This document shows positions 33,442 to 41,494 of a stretch of 64,000 nt of DNA, piece by piece. Positions within the stretch are counted from its first letter, which is position 1. Each line of letters begins with the position of its first letter. The stretch spans positions 310,001 to 374,000 of the forward strand of contig NZ_JBPAXY010000002.1 in assembly GCF_050897975.1 (NCBI RefSeq), given 5' to 3'. Under the pieces are notes generated by a model. That model was not told the origin of the DNA. It did no database searches and worked only from the letters and a program-made list of their open reading frames with translations. The translations under genes were made by a program, and so were the position numbers. The stretch is from Pseudooceanicola sp050897975 (lineage in GTDB: Bacteria; Pseudomonadota; Alphaproteobacteria; Rhodobacterales; Rhodobacteraceae).

Positions 33442-33768
33442 CCGCATCAGAGGAGATGACCGCTGCGCCCCGGCGCGGCGGGATGGAGGACCAAATGTCG
33501 ATCCAGCGACGGCAAACCGCGACGCCTGGCGTTCGCGGCGCGGTGTCTTGCGACCTGACGCCCCGCAGCGCCCCCGGCGCGGCGCCGTCCGCTTTCGGAA
33601 CGGCGCGGGTCGGAAAGGAAACCGCAGGCCGCATTTCGCCGCCTTTTTGCACGGAAGTGTCGCGACCGGCCCTGCGCGCGGCTGTTTTCCCGGCAGAAGT
33701 TCCGGTACGGCGAGGACCGACCCAAACCGCCCGCCCGACGCGCCGCGGAACCCAAGGAGCCCGAACGG

Positions 33769-34671
33769 ATGTCTGCGAAACTGATTGATGGCAAGGCCTT
33801 CGCCGCCGATGTGCGCGCCCGCGTGGCCGAACAAGTCGCCACGCTGAAGGCCGATCACGGTATCACCCCCGGCCTGGCCGTGGTTCTGGTGGGCGAGGAT
33901 CCCGCCTCCCAGGTCTATGTCCGCAACAAGGGCAAGCAGACCGTCGAGGCCGGGATGAACTCTTACGAGCACAAGCTGGACGAGACCACGCCCGAGGCCG
34001 ATCTGCTGGCCCTGGTCGAGAAACTGAACGCCGATCCGGCGGTGCATGGGATCCTGGTGCAGCTGCCGCTGCCCGATCACATCGACGAGGCCAAGGTGCT
34101 GGCCACCATCGACCCGGCCAAGGATGTGGACGGCTTCCACATTTCCAACGTGGGCCTGCTGGCCACGGGCCAGAAGGCGCTGGTGCCCTGCACCCCGCTG
34201 GGCTGCCTGATGATGCTGCGCGACCACCACGGCAGCCTGTCGGGGCTGAACGCCGTGGTCGTGGGCCGTTCGAACATCGTGGGCAAGCCGATGGCGCAGC
34301 TGCTGCTGCGCGACAGCTGCACGGTGACCATCGCCCATAGCCGCACCAAGGATCTGGCCGATGTCTGCCGCCGCGCCGACATCCTGGTCGCCGCCGTGGG
34401 CCGCCCCGAGATGATCCCCGGCGACTGGGTGAAACCCGGCGCCACGGTGATTGACGTGGGCATCAACCGCATTCCCGCCCCGGAAAAGGGCGAGGGCAAG
34501 ACCCGCCTGGTGGGCGACGTCGCCTTCGACAGCGCGGCCCAGGTGGCCGGTGCCATTACCCCCGTGCCCGGCGGCGTCGGCCCGATGACCATCGCCTGCC
34601 TTCTGGCCAATACCCTGACCGCCTGCTGCCGTGCAGCGGGCCTGCCCGAACCCGAGGGCCTGACCGCCTGA
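33769..34671 (+). CDS. folD: Bifunctional methylenetetrahydrofolate dehydrogenase/cyclohydrolase
   Basis: A 300-residue FolD. It oxidises 5,10-methylene-THF to methenyl-THF with NADP+ and hydrolyses it to 10-formyl-THF. Family marks: GLAVVLVGEDPASQVYVRNK (about residue 33), the catalytic Lys in RNKGKQ, VQLPLPDHID (about 90), PAKDVDGFH (about 117), and the nucleotide-binding VVVGRSNIVGKPMAQLLL (about 163) and PVPGGVGPMT (about 265). It precedes purU by 24 bases and lies downstream of two TGTATACA sites, placing it in the predicted O-demethylation regulon. Confidence 0.97.
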   Translation: MSAKLIDGKAFAADVRARVAEQVATLKADHGITPGLAVVLVGEDPASQVYVRNKGKQTVEAGMNSYEHKLDETTPEADLLALVEKLNADPAVHGILVQLPLPDHIDEAKVLATIDPAKDVDGFHISNVGLLATGQKALVPCTPLGCLMMLRDHHGSLSGLNAVVVGRSNIVGKPMAQLLLRDSCTVTIAHSRTKDLADVCRRADILVAAVGRPEMIPGDWVKPGATVIDVGINRIPAPEKGEGKTRLVGDVAFDSAAQVAGAITPVPGGVGPMTIACLLANTLTACCRAAGLPEPEGLTA

Positions 34672-34695
34672 CCTTCTGACCCCAAGGACCATACC

Positions 34696-35580
34696 ATGAG
34701 CGAATATACCCTCACCGTGACCTGCACGACGCAGCGCGGCATCGTCGCCAAGATCTCGGGCTACCTGGCCGAGAAGGGCTGCAACATCACCGACCTGGCG
34801 CAGTTCGACGACACGCTGACCGGCAAGTTCTTCAGCCGCGTCACCTTCGTCAGCGAAGAGGGCGTGGGCATCGAAGAGCTGCGCGAGGGCTTCGGCGCCA
34901 TCGGCGAGGCCTTCGACATGGTGTGGAAATTCCACGATCCGGCCGAGCGCATGAAGGTCATCATCATGGTCTCGCGTTTCGGGCACTGCCTGAACGACCT
35001 GCTGTACCGGGTGCGCATCGGCGCCCTGCCGATCGACATCGTGGCGGTGATCTCCAACCACATGGATTACCAGAAGGTGGTGGTGAACCAGGACATCCCC
35101 TTCCACTGCATCAAGGTGACGAAAGAGAACAAGCCCCAGGCCGAGGCCGCCATCATGGACGTGGTGCGCGAAACCGGGGCCGAGCTGATCGTCCTGGCGC
35201 GCTACATGCAGATCCTGTCGGACGAAATGTGCCAGAAGATGTCGGGGCGGATCATCAACATCCACCACTCGTTCCTGCCCAGCTTCAAGGGCGCCAACCC
35301 CTACAAGCAGGCCTATGAGCGTGGGGTAAAGCTGATCGGGGCAACCTCTCACTACGTCACCGCCGACCTGGACGAAGGTCCGATCATCGAACAGGACATC
35401 GTGCGCATCACCCATGCACAGTCGCCCTCGGATTACGTGTCTCTGGGCCGTGACGTGGAAAGCCAGGTTCTGGCCCGCGCCATCCACGCCCATATCCACC
35501 ACCGGGTGTTCCTGAACGGCAACAAGACGGTGGTCTTCCCGGCGTCGCCGGGCAGCTACGCGTCTGAGCGCATGGGCTGA
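34696..35580 (+). CDS. purU: Formyltetrahydrofolate deformylase
   Basis: A 294-residue PurU that hydrolyses 10-formyl-THF to formate and THF. The N-terminal ACT domain (residues ~1-75, YTLTVTCTTQRGIVAKISGY) senses ligands; the formyltransferase-like catalytic domain follows with FGHCLNDLLYR (about residue 95), ARYMQILSD (about 172), the catalytic INIHHSFLPSFKGANPYKQA (about 190) and SHYVTADLDEGPIIEQDI (about 217). It forms an operon with folD and ends at a strong terminator. It completes methyl-THF to formate oxidation and recycles THF for the demethylase. Confidence 0.96.
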   Translation: MSEYTLTVTCTTQRGIVAKISGYLAEKGCNITDLAQFDDTLTGKFFSRVTFVSEEGVGIEELREGFGAIGEAFDMVWKFHDPAERMKVIIMVSRFGHCLNDLLYRVRIGALPIDIVAVISNHMDYQKVVVNQDIPFHCIKVTKENKPQAEAAIMDVVRETGAELIVLARYMQILSDEMCQKMSGRIINIHHSFLPSFKGANPYKQAYERGVKLIGATSHYVTADLDEGPIIEQDIVRITHAQSPSDYVSLGRDVESQVLARAIHAHIHHRVFLNGNKTVVFPASPGSYASERMG

Positions 35581-35624
35581 TCGCCTGCGGCGATCAGGCG
35601 GGCGCCTTTGGCTCCGAAAGCAGA

Positions 35625-35651
35625 GGGCGGGGAAATTCCCCGCCCTTTTTC
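35625..35651 (+). terminator. Intrinsic terminator of folD-purU
   Basis: A GGGCGGGGAA/TTCCCCGCCC-type stem with a one-base centre is followed by five Ts, 44 bases after the purU stop. Confidence 0.9.
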
Positions 35652-35729
35652 TATCGAAACGTGCCACCCGCGCACAAAAGCAACCCTGGCCCGGGCCGCG
35701 CCCGCCTGCGCTTCGCGCGTTCGGCGCTC

Positions 35730-35750
35730 AAACCGTCCCCCGGACGGTTT
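35730..35750. repeat. Perfect short palindrome in the purU-XRE gap
   Basis: AAACCGTCC and GGACGGTTT flank CCC. It resembles the palindrome at 30652. The remainder of the gap up to the XRE gene at 36083 has only low-complexity GC-rich sequence with no gene or promoter I can support. Confidence 0.55.
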
Positions 35751-36082
35751 GCCATGCTTCGCATGGACCGCGCCTTACCCCTCCCCCCGGAAAGTCTTCG
35801 GGAGGAATCTTTGAAGCTTGCTCGGACGGTGCCATGGGGGCGCCTTGGCGAAGAGGGACGCGCCCGACCCTGGGTGGGCGCCTCGGTTCCCCGCCACTAA
35901 GGGCGCACCTCAAAGCCCCCTCGTCAGCGCGGCTTTCCATGACATCGCCAATGCGCCCTCCCGGGGGGGAGGGTCGGGCGCGGCCCGGGCTTTCAGCCCG
36001 TGCCAAGGGCGCCGCATCGCAGCCCACCTTTTCACCGGCCCCGCGTCATGCTCTTTTACCCTTCACCAACGGAGAGACCCAC

Positions 36083-36730
36083 GTGACCGACACCCCCGAG
36101 ACCCCGGCGCAGCTGCGGCAGAACCCGCACGCCCTGCGCGAGCGCAGCGAGAAGACGCTGGAGGCCGCCATCGGCCGCCAGGTGCGCGAGCTGCGCAAGC
36201 GGCAGCGGATGACCGGCGGCGATCTGGCCCAGGCGGCGGGCCTGTCGGTGGGGATGCTGTCGAAGATCGAGAACGGGGTGATCTCGCCCTCGCTGGCCAC
36301 GATCCAGACCCTGGCCCATGCCCTGCGCGTGCCCCTGGTGCAGCTGTTCACCGGCTATGAAGAGGCGCGCGGCTGCGTCCATACCAAGGCGGGCGAAGGC
36401 GCCGAGGTCGACCGTGAGGGCACCCGCGCGGGCCATCAGTACAACCTGCTGGGCCATATCGGCTCGAACAAGTCCGGGGTGGTGGTCGAACCCTACCTGA
36501 TCACGCTCAGCAGCGAGAGCGACCGTTTCCCCGTCTTCCAGCACGAGGGGATCGAGATGCTCTACATGCTCGACGGGCTGCTGGACTATCGCCACGGCGA
36601 CCGCCTCTACCGGCTGGAGCCCGGCGATACGCTGCTTTTCGACTCGGATGCGCCCCATGGGCCGGAAGGGATGCTGCAATTCCCCATCCGCTATCTGTCG
36701 ATCATCACCTATCCGCAGCAGCGCGAGTAG
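36083..36730 (+). CDS. XRE-family regulator with C-terminal cupin domain
   Basis: A 215-residue regulator. The helix-turn-helix spans residues ~30-90 (LRKRQRMTGGDLAQAAGLSV, GMLSKIENGVISPSLATIQT) and a small cupin follows at ~135-212 (EGIEMLYMLDGLLDYRHGDR, YRLEPGDTLLFDSDAPHGPE). A GTG start at 36083 is chosen because GGAGAG precedes it and the HTH then sits at the normal distance from the N terminus. It lies just upstream of the mgsABC-gmaS-like operon, and two related AGGAAA-type sites lie between them, so it probably controls that operon in response to an amine or amino acid bound by the cupin. Confidence 0.88.
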   Translation: MTDTPETPAQLRQNPHALRERSEKTLEAAIGRQVRELRKRQRMTGGDLAQAAGLSVGMLSKIENGVISPSLATIQTLAHALRVPLVQLFTGYEEARGCVHTKAGEGAEVDREGTRAGHQYNLLGHIGSNKSGVVVEPYLITLSSESDRFPVFQHEGIEMLYMLDGLLDYRHGDRLYRLEPGDTLLFDSDAPHGPEGMLQFPIRYLSIITYPQQRE

Positions 36731-36819
36731 ATCTGCCCGATTTTCAGGCAGCCGCAGGGCCCAGCCCCCGGGCGCCCCGCGACCTGCCGCCGCATTTTCC
36801 CCTCAGGCGATTTATTTTC

Positions 36820-36850
36820 TTTACAGGAAACCATCTCTCTTCCTAGGAAA
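36820..36850. promoter_or_regulatory. Paired operator candidates before the mgsA-like gene
   Basis: TTTACAGGAAA (36820-36830) and TTCCTAGGAAA (36840-36850) are similar 11-mers spaced 20 bases apart, two helical turns. The second contains the perfect 10-bp palindrome TTCCTAGGAA. They lie 50-80 bases before the mgsA-like start, just downstream of the XRE-cupin gene, in an AT-rich stretch that probably contains the promoter. Confidence 0.55.
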
Positions 36851-36900
36851 GTCATGACGGGGCCCCGCCTGCGACGGGCCCCCAGTGATGGAGAAAGAAG

Positions 36901-37785
36901 ATGTGTGGCATCGTTGGCCTCTTCCTGAAGAAGGATGAGCTGCGCCCGCGCCTGGGCGACATGCTGACCGATATGCTGATCACCATGACCGACCGCGGCC
37001 CCGACAGCGCCGGGATCGCGATCTATGGGGATGCAGTGGACGGTCTGAAATTCACCGTGCAATCCGATGACCCCGCCGCCTTCGCGGGCCTCGACGGAGC
37101 GCTGGACGACGCCCTGGGCGTGCCGGTGCAAATGACGCTGAAAGACACCCATGCGGTGCTGCTGGTGCCCGCAGAGAAAGAGGCCGAGGCCATCGCGGTG
37201 ATCGAGGCCCGGGGCCTGCGCATCATGGGCATCGGCGAAAGCATGGAGATCTTCAAGGAGGTCGGCCTGCCCAAGGATGTGGCGGCCCGCTTCGGTCTGC
37301 GCGAGATGGGCGGCAGCCATGGCATCGGCCACACCCGCATGGCGACCGAGTCGGCCGTGACGACGCTCGGCGCGCACCCCTTCTCGACCGCCGAGGATCA
37401 GTGCCTGGTCCACAACGGATCCCTGTCGAACCATAACGACATGCGCCGCCGTCTGGCCAAGAAGGGCGTCTTCACCAAGACCGAGAACGATACCGAGGTG
37501 GGCGCGGCCTATATCTCCTCGCGCATTGCCGAGGGCGCGACCCTGGGCGAGGCCCTGGAAGGCACCCTGAAAGACCTCGACGGATTCTTCACCTTCGTCA
37601 CCGGCACCAAGAACGGTTTCGGCGTGGTGCGTGATCCCATCGCCTGCAAGCCGGCCGTCATGGCCGAAACCGACGATTACGTCGCCTTCGCCAGCGAATA
37701 CCGCGCCTTCGCCGACCTGCCGGGCATCGACACCGCCCGCGTCTGGGAACCCGAACCCGCCACCGTCTATTTCTGGGAGCGCTGA
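36901..37785 (+). CDS. mgsA: Class II glutamine amidotransferase-like subunit (MgsA/GlxB type)
   Basis: A 294-residue Ntn-type glutamine amidotransferase. Cys2 in MCGIVGLFLKKDELRP is the expected nucleophile; TDRGPDSAGIAIYGD (about residue 30) and GIGHTRMATESAV (about 141) complete the pattern. With the next two genes it makes the parts of glutamate synthase as three separate proteins. In methylamine-using bacteria such a trio is N-methylglutamate synthase (MgsABC); in rhizobia homologues were named GlxBCD. GGAG lies upstream of the ATG; the next gene begins 3 bases after the stop. Confidence 0.8.
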   Translation: MCGIVGLFLKKDELRPRLGDMLTDMLITMTDRGPDSAGIAIYGDAVDGLKFTVQSDDPAAFAGLDGALDDALGVPVQMTLKDTHAVLLVPAEKEAEAIAVIEARGLRIMGIGESMEIFKEVGLPKDVAARFGLREMGGSHGIGHTRMATESAVTTLGAHPFSTAEDQCLVHNGSLSNHNDMRRRLAKKGVFTKTENDTEVGAAYISSRIAEGATLGEALEGTLKDLDGFFTFVTGTKNGFGVVRDPIACKPAVMAETDDYVAFASEYRAFADLPGIDTARVWEPEPATVYFWER

Positions 37786-37788
37786 GCC

Positions 37789-38472
37789 ATGCCCACCCTC
37801 GATATGTCGCAAGTCGAGCTGCGCGAGGTCAACCAGACCCTGCAAGGCGCCGCCAAGGCCCAGGCCAACGAACCCTACGAGATCACCAATCCGCGCGGCA
37901 GCCATGCGGTGGCCTGTGGCCTTGATGGCCCGCTGGAGGTCACGGTGAAAGGCTCGACCGGGTACTACTGCGCGGGCATGAACAAGGAAGCCACCGTGCA
38001 TGTGGAAGGCTCGGCCGGGCCGGGCGTGGCCGAGAACATGATGTCGGGCACCGTCATCATCGAGGGCGACGCCAGCCAATACGCGGGCGCCACCGGCCAT
38101 GGCGGGCTTCTGGTGATCAAGGGCAATGCCTCTTCGCGCTGCGGGATTTCCATGAAGGGGATCGACATCGTGGTGCATGGCAACATCGGCCATATGTCCG
38201 CCTTCATGGCGCAGAAGGGCAACCTGGTGGTGCTGGGCGACGCGGGCGAGGCCCTGGGCGACAGCCTGTACGAGGCGCGCCTTTTCGTGCGCGGCGCGGT
38301 CAAATCCCTGGGCGCCGACTGCATCGAGAAAGAGATGCGCCCCGAGCACCTGGAGATCCTGGCCGACCTGCTGGCCAAGGCCGGTGCCGACGCCAAGCCG
38401 GAAGAGTTCAAGCGCTATGGCTCGGCCCGCAAGCTCTACAATTTCAACATCGACCACGCCGACGAGTATTGA
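37789..38472 (+). CDS. mgsB: GXGXG-domain subunit (MgsB/GlxC type, glutamate synthase-like)
   Basis: A 227-residue right-handed beta-helix like the C-terminal GXGXG domain of glutamate synthase. Repeating turns are visible: GSTGYYCAGMNKEATVHVEG, GTVIIEGDASQYAGATGHGG, GNASSRCGISMKGIDIVVHG, VVLGDAGEALGDSLYEARLF. This domain links the amidotransferase and FMN subunits. It follows mgsA by 3 bases and precedes the FMN subunit by 10. Confidence 0.8.
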   Translation: MPTLDMSQVELREVNQTLQGAAKAQANEPYEITNPRGSHAVACGLDGPLEVTVKGSTGYYCAGMNKEATVHVEGSAGPGVAENMMSGTVIIEGDASQYAGATGHGGLLVIKGNASSRCGISMKGIDIVVHGNIGHMSAFMAQKGNLVVLGDAGEALGDSLYEARLFVRGAVKSLGADCIEKEMRPEHLEILADLLAKAGADAKPEEFKRYGSARKLYNFNIDHADEY

Positions 38473-38482
38473 GGAGCGCGAC

Positions 38483-39808
38483 ATGGACAAGACCCCACAG
38501 ACCGAACCGCGCCAATCCTGGACCTTCTCGAAAGAGACCAATTCCGAGATCCGCCGCGCAGCAGCCACCGGCATCTACGACATCCGCGGCGGTGGCGCGA
38601 AGCGGCGGGTGCCGCATTTCGACGACCTGCTGTTCCTCGGTGCCTCAATTTCCCGCTATCCGCTGGAAGGCTACCGCGAGAAATGCGGCACCGACGTTGT
38701 GTTGGGCACGCGCTTTGCCAAGAAACCCATCGAGCTGAAGATCCCGGTGACCATCGCCGGCATGTCCTTCGGTTCGCTCTCCGGCCCGGCGAAAGAGGCC
38801 CTGGGCCGGGGCGCCAGCATGGCGGGCACATCGACCACCACCGGCGACGGCGGCATGACCGAGGAAGAGCGCGGCCATAGCGAAAAGCTCGTCTATCAGT
38901 ATCTGCCCTCGCGCTACGGGATGAACCCCGACGACCTGCGCCGTGCCGATGCCATCGAGGTGGTGGTGGGCCAGGGCGCCAAGCCCGGCGGCGGCGGCAT
39001 GTTGCTGGGTCAGAAGATCACCGAACGGGTCGCGGGGATGCGCGACCTGCCCGTGGGGATCGACCAGCGGTCCGCCTGTCGCCACCCCGACTGGACCGGG
39101 CCGGATGACCTGGAGATCAAGATCCTGGAGCTGCGCGAGATCACCAACTGGGAAAAGCCGATCTACATCAAGGTCGGTGGCGCGCGCCCCTATTACGACA
39201 CCGCCCTGGCGGTGAAGGCAGGCGCCGACGTGATCGTGCTGGACGGGATGCAGGGCGGCACGGCGGCCACGCAGGATGTCTTCATCGAACACGTGGGCCA
39301 GCCGACGCTGGCCTGTATCCGCCCCGCCGTGCAGGCGTTGCAGGATCTCGGGCTTCACCGCGAGGTACAGCTGGTGGTTTCGGGCGGCATCCGCACCGGG
39401 GCCGATGTGGCCAAGGCGCTGGCGCTTGGCGCCGACGCGGTCTCGATCGGCACGGCGGCGCTGATTGCGCTTGGCGACAACGATCCCAAGTGGGAGGCCG
39501 AGTATCAGAAGCTGGGCACCACCGCCGGGGCCTATGACGACTGGCACGAGGGCCGCGACCCGGCGGGGATCACCACCCAGGATCCCGAGCTGATGGCCCG
39601 GCTGGACCCCGAGGCCGCCGGGCGGCGGCTGCGCAACTACCTGAACGTCATGACGCTGGAGGCCCAGACCTTGGCCCGCGCCTGCGGCAAGAGCCATCTG
39701 CACAATCTTGAGCCGGAAGACCTCTGCGCCCTGACGATGGAGGCCGCGGCCATGGCGCAGGTGCCCCTGGCCGGGACAAACTGGTGGCCGGGCAAGCCCG
39801 GGTTCTGA
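38483..39808 (+). CDS. mgsC: FMN-binding glutamate synthase-like subunit (MgsC/GlxD type)
   Basis: A 441-residue TIM-barrel flavoprotein like the FMN domain of glutamate synthase. Seen: IAGMSFGSLSGPAKEALGRG (about residue 92), TGDGGMTEEERGHS (about 118), GQGAKPGGGGMLLGQKI (about 165), IYIKVGGARPYYDTALAVKA (about 228), DVIVLDGMQGGTAATQDVF (about 250) and GGIRTGADVAKALALGADAV (about 300). It would carry out the reductive step forming glutamate or N-methylglutamate. The ATG is supported by GAGGAG upstream. A GTAGGGTGG-type repeat pair lies between it and the synthetase gene. Confidence 0.82.
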   Translation: MDKTPQTEPRQSWTFSKETNSEIRRAAATGIYDIRGGGAKRRVPHFDDLLFLGASISRYPLEGYREKCGTDVVLGTRFAKKPIELKIPVTIAGMSFGSLSGPAKEALGRGASMAGTSTTTGDGGMTEEERGHSEKLVYQYLPSRYGMNPDDLRRADAIEVVVGQGAKPGGGGMLLGQKITERVAGMRDLPVGIDQRSACRHPDWTGPDDLEIKILELREITNWEKPIYIKVGGARPYYDTALAVKAGADVIVLDGMQGGTAATQDVFIEHVGQPTLACIRPAVQALQDLGLHREVQLVVSGGIRTGADVAKALALGADAVSIGTAALIALGDNDPKWEAEYQKLGTTAGAYDDWHEGRDPAGITTQDPELMARLDPEAAGRRLRNYLNVMTLEAQTLARACGKSHLHNLEPEDLCALTMEAAAMAQVPLAGTNWWPGKPGF

Positions 39809-39859
39809 ACGGGCGGCGGGGAGAGATCCCCGCCGTTCGCCCTCGGGCCAGGCCGGGAC

Positions 39860-39914
39860 GGTGGATTTCATCCACCCTACGCCGGACGCACCCGTAGGGT
39901 GGATGAAATCCACC
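39860..39914. repeat. Inverted pair of a REP-like GTAGGGTGGAT repeat
   Basis: Two exactly inverted 22-bp copies (39860-39881 and 39893-39914) are separated by 11 bases. Each copy contains GGTGGAT and ATCCACC and is itself nearly palindromic. A one-base-longer relative lies at 58501-58523. The pair could fold into a stable hairpin between mgsC and gmaS and adjust expression of the downstream gene. Similar GTAGGGTGG repeats are widespread REP-type elements. Confidence 0.75.
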
Positions 39915-39998
39915 TTCCGCCAGCGGCAGACGACCAAGACGAATGGATCGACAGACGGGGCGCCAGACCCCCGCGACACGACAGGGAAAGGACACGCT

Positions 39999-41315
39999 AT
40001 GACCGACCTCACCGCCTTCGCGAAAGAGAAGGGCGTCAAGTATTTCATGATCTCTTACACCGACCTGTTCGGCGGGCAGCGGGCCAAACTGGTCCCCGCC
40101 GCCGCCATTGCCGACATGGTCGAGGATGGCGCGGGCTTCGCTGGTTTCGCCACCTGGCTGGACATGACCCCGGCCCACCCCGACATGCTGGCGGTGCCCG
40201 ATCCCACCACGGTGATCCAGCTGCCCTGGAAGCCCGAGGTCGCCTGGGTCGCCGCCAACTGCGTGATGGAAGGCCAGGACGTGGCCCAGGCGCCGCGCAA
40301 CGTGCTGCGGGGCCTGGTGGCCGAGGCCGCCAAGGAGGGTCTGCGCGTCAAGACCGGCATCGAGGCCGAGTTCTTTCTGCTGACCCCCGAGGGCGATGTG
40401 ATCTCCGACCCCTTCGATACCGCCGAGAAGCCCTGTTACGACCAGCAGGCCGTGATGCGCCGCTATGACGTGATCAGCGAGATCTGCGATTACATGCTGG
40501 ATCTGGGCTGGGGCCCCTACCAGAACGACCACGAAGACGCCAATGGCCAGTTCGAGATGAACTGGGAATTTGACGACGCCCTGGTCACCGCCGACCGCCA
40601 CAGCTTCTTCAAGTTCATGGTGAAATCCGTGGCCGAAAAGCACGGCTTCCGCGCCACCTTCATGCCGAAACCCATCGAAGGGCTGACCGGCAATGGCTGC
40701 CACGCCCATATCTCGGTCTGGGATCTGGAGGGCAAGGTCAATGCCTTCGCCGGGGATGCGGGCGGCCAGATCGGCGAAGTGGGGCTGTCCGAACGCGGCG
40801 GCCACTTCCTCGGCGGCATCATGAAACACGCCGAGGCGCTGGCGGCGCTGACCAATCCCACGGTGAACAGCTACAAGCGGATCAATGCGCCGCGCACCAT
40901 GTCGGGCGCCACCTGGGCGCCCAATACCGTCACCTGGACCGGCAACAACCGCACCCACATGGTGCGCGTCCCCGGCCCCGGCCGGTTCGAACTGCGCCTG
41001 CCCGATGGCGCCGCCAACCCCTATCTGCTGCAATCGGTAATCATTGCCGCAGGCCTGTCGGGCATCCGCTCCAAGGCGGATCCGGGGCCACGCTATGACA
41101 TCGACATGTACGCCGAGGGCCACACGATCACCGGGGCGCCGAAGCTGCCGCTGAACCTGCTGGATGCCATCCGCGCCTTCGAGGCGGACGAGGAATTGCA
41201 GGCCATGCTGGGCGAAGGGTTCTCGAAATCCTATGCCAAGATGAAGCACCAGGAATGGAACAGCTTTGTGTCCCACTTCTCCCGCTGGGAGAAGGACAAC
41301 ACGCTGGATATCTAA
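39999..41315 (+). CDS. gmaS: Type III glutamine synthetase-like ligase (GmaS/GlnT; gamma-glutamylmethylamide synthetase candidate)
   Basis: A 438-residue glutamine-synthetase-fold ATP-dependent ligase. GS marks: ISYTDLFGGQRAKLVPAAAI at the N terminus, the metal-binding KTGIEAEFFLL (about residue 117), NDHEDANGQFEMNWEF (about 175), the ATP-site GNGCHAHISVWD (about 232) and NRTHMVRVPGPGRFELRLPD (about 312). Next to an MgsABC-like trio, a GmaS role (glutamate + methylamine to gamma-glutamylmethylamide) is attractive; the rhizobial GlnT annotation (ordinary glutamine formation) is the alternative. AGGGAAAGGA precedes the ATG at 39999; longer frames run through the repeat. Strong terminator downstream. 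Confidence 0.75.
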   Translation: MTDLTAFAKEKGVKYFMISYTDLFGGQRAKLVPAAAIADMVEDGAGFAGFATWLDMTPAHPDMLAVPDPTTVIQLPWKPEVAWVAANCVMEGQDVAQAPRNVLRGLVAEAAKEGLRVKTGIEAEFFLLTPEGDVISDPFDTAEKPCYDQQAVMRRYDVISEICDYMLDLGWGPYQNDHEDANGQFEMNWEFDDALVTADRHSFFKFMVKSVAEKHGFRATFMPKPIEGLTGNGCHAHISVWDLEGKVNAFAGDAGGQIGEVGLSERGGHFLGGIMKHAEALAALTNPTVNSYKRINAPRTMSGATWAPNTVTWTGNNRTHMVRVPGPGRFELRLPDGAANPYLLQSVIIAAGLSGIRSKADPGPRYDIDMYAEGHTITGAPKLPLNLLDAIRAFEADEELQAMLGEGFSKSYAKMKHQEWNSFVSHFSRWEKDNTLDI

Positions 41316-41378
41316 GGGACCGGATATCCAAGGAACCTCTCCCCGTTGGCCATCGGTCGCAAGATCCGGCCAGCGCCT

Positions 41379-41406
41379 GGCCCGGGTGATCGCCCGGGCC
41401 TTTTTT
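41379..41406 (+). terminator. Intrinsic terminator after gmaS
   Basis: A GGCCCGGG/CCCGGGCC-type stem closes a short loop and is followed by six Ts, 63 bases after the gmaS stop and before the convergent motB stop. Confidence 0.92.
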
Positions 41407-41494
41407 CGTGGCGCGCCCTTGGCCCGGCGGGCGGTCGCGCCCCGATGCGGTGGCCCGCCGGGCCGCCCTCCGGGCCGCCGCCAGGCGCAGGGCC

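Noticed and set aside
33456..33788. 110-codon frame upstream of folD
   Set aside because: It overlaps the folD start in another frame and its Arg/Pro/Ala-rich product looks like translated spacer. A GGAGG before the internal ATG at 33495 is noted, but it is not enough to call a gene.
36901..41315. Calling the amidotransferase/GXGXG/FMN genes ordinary glutamate synthase
   Set aside because: Ordinary GltB is one ~1500-residue chain with a GltD partner. Separate small subunits beside a type III synthetase fit the MgsABC/GlxBCD group.
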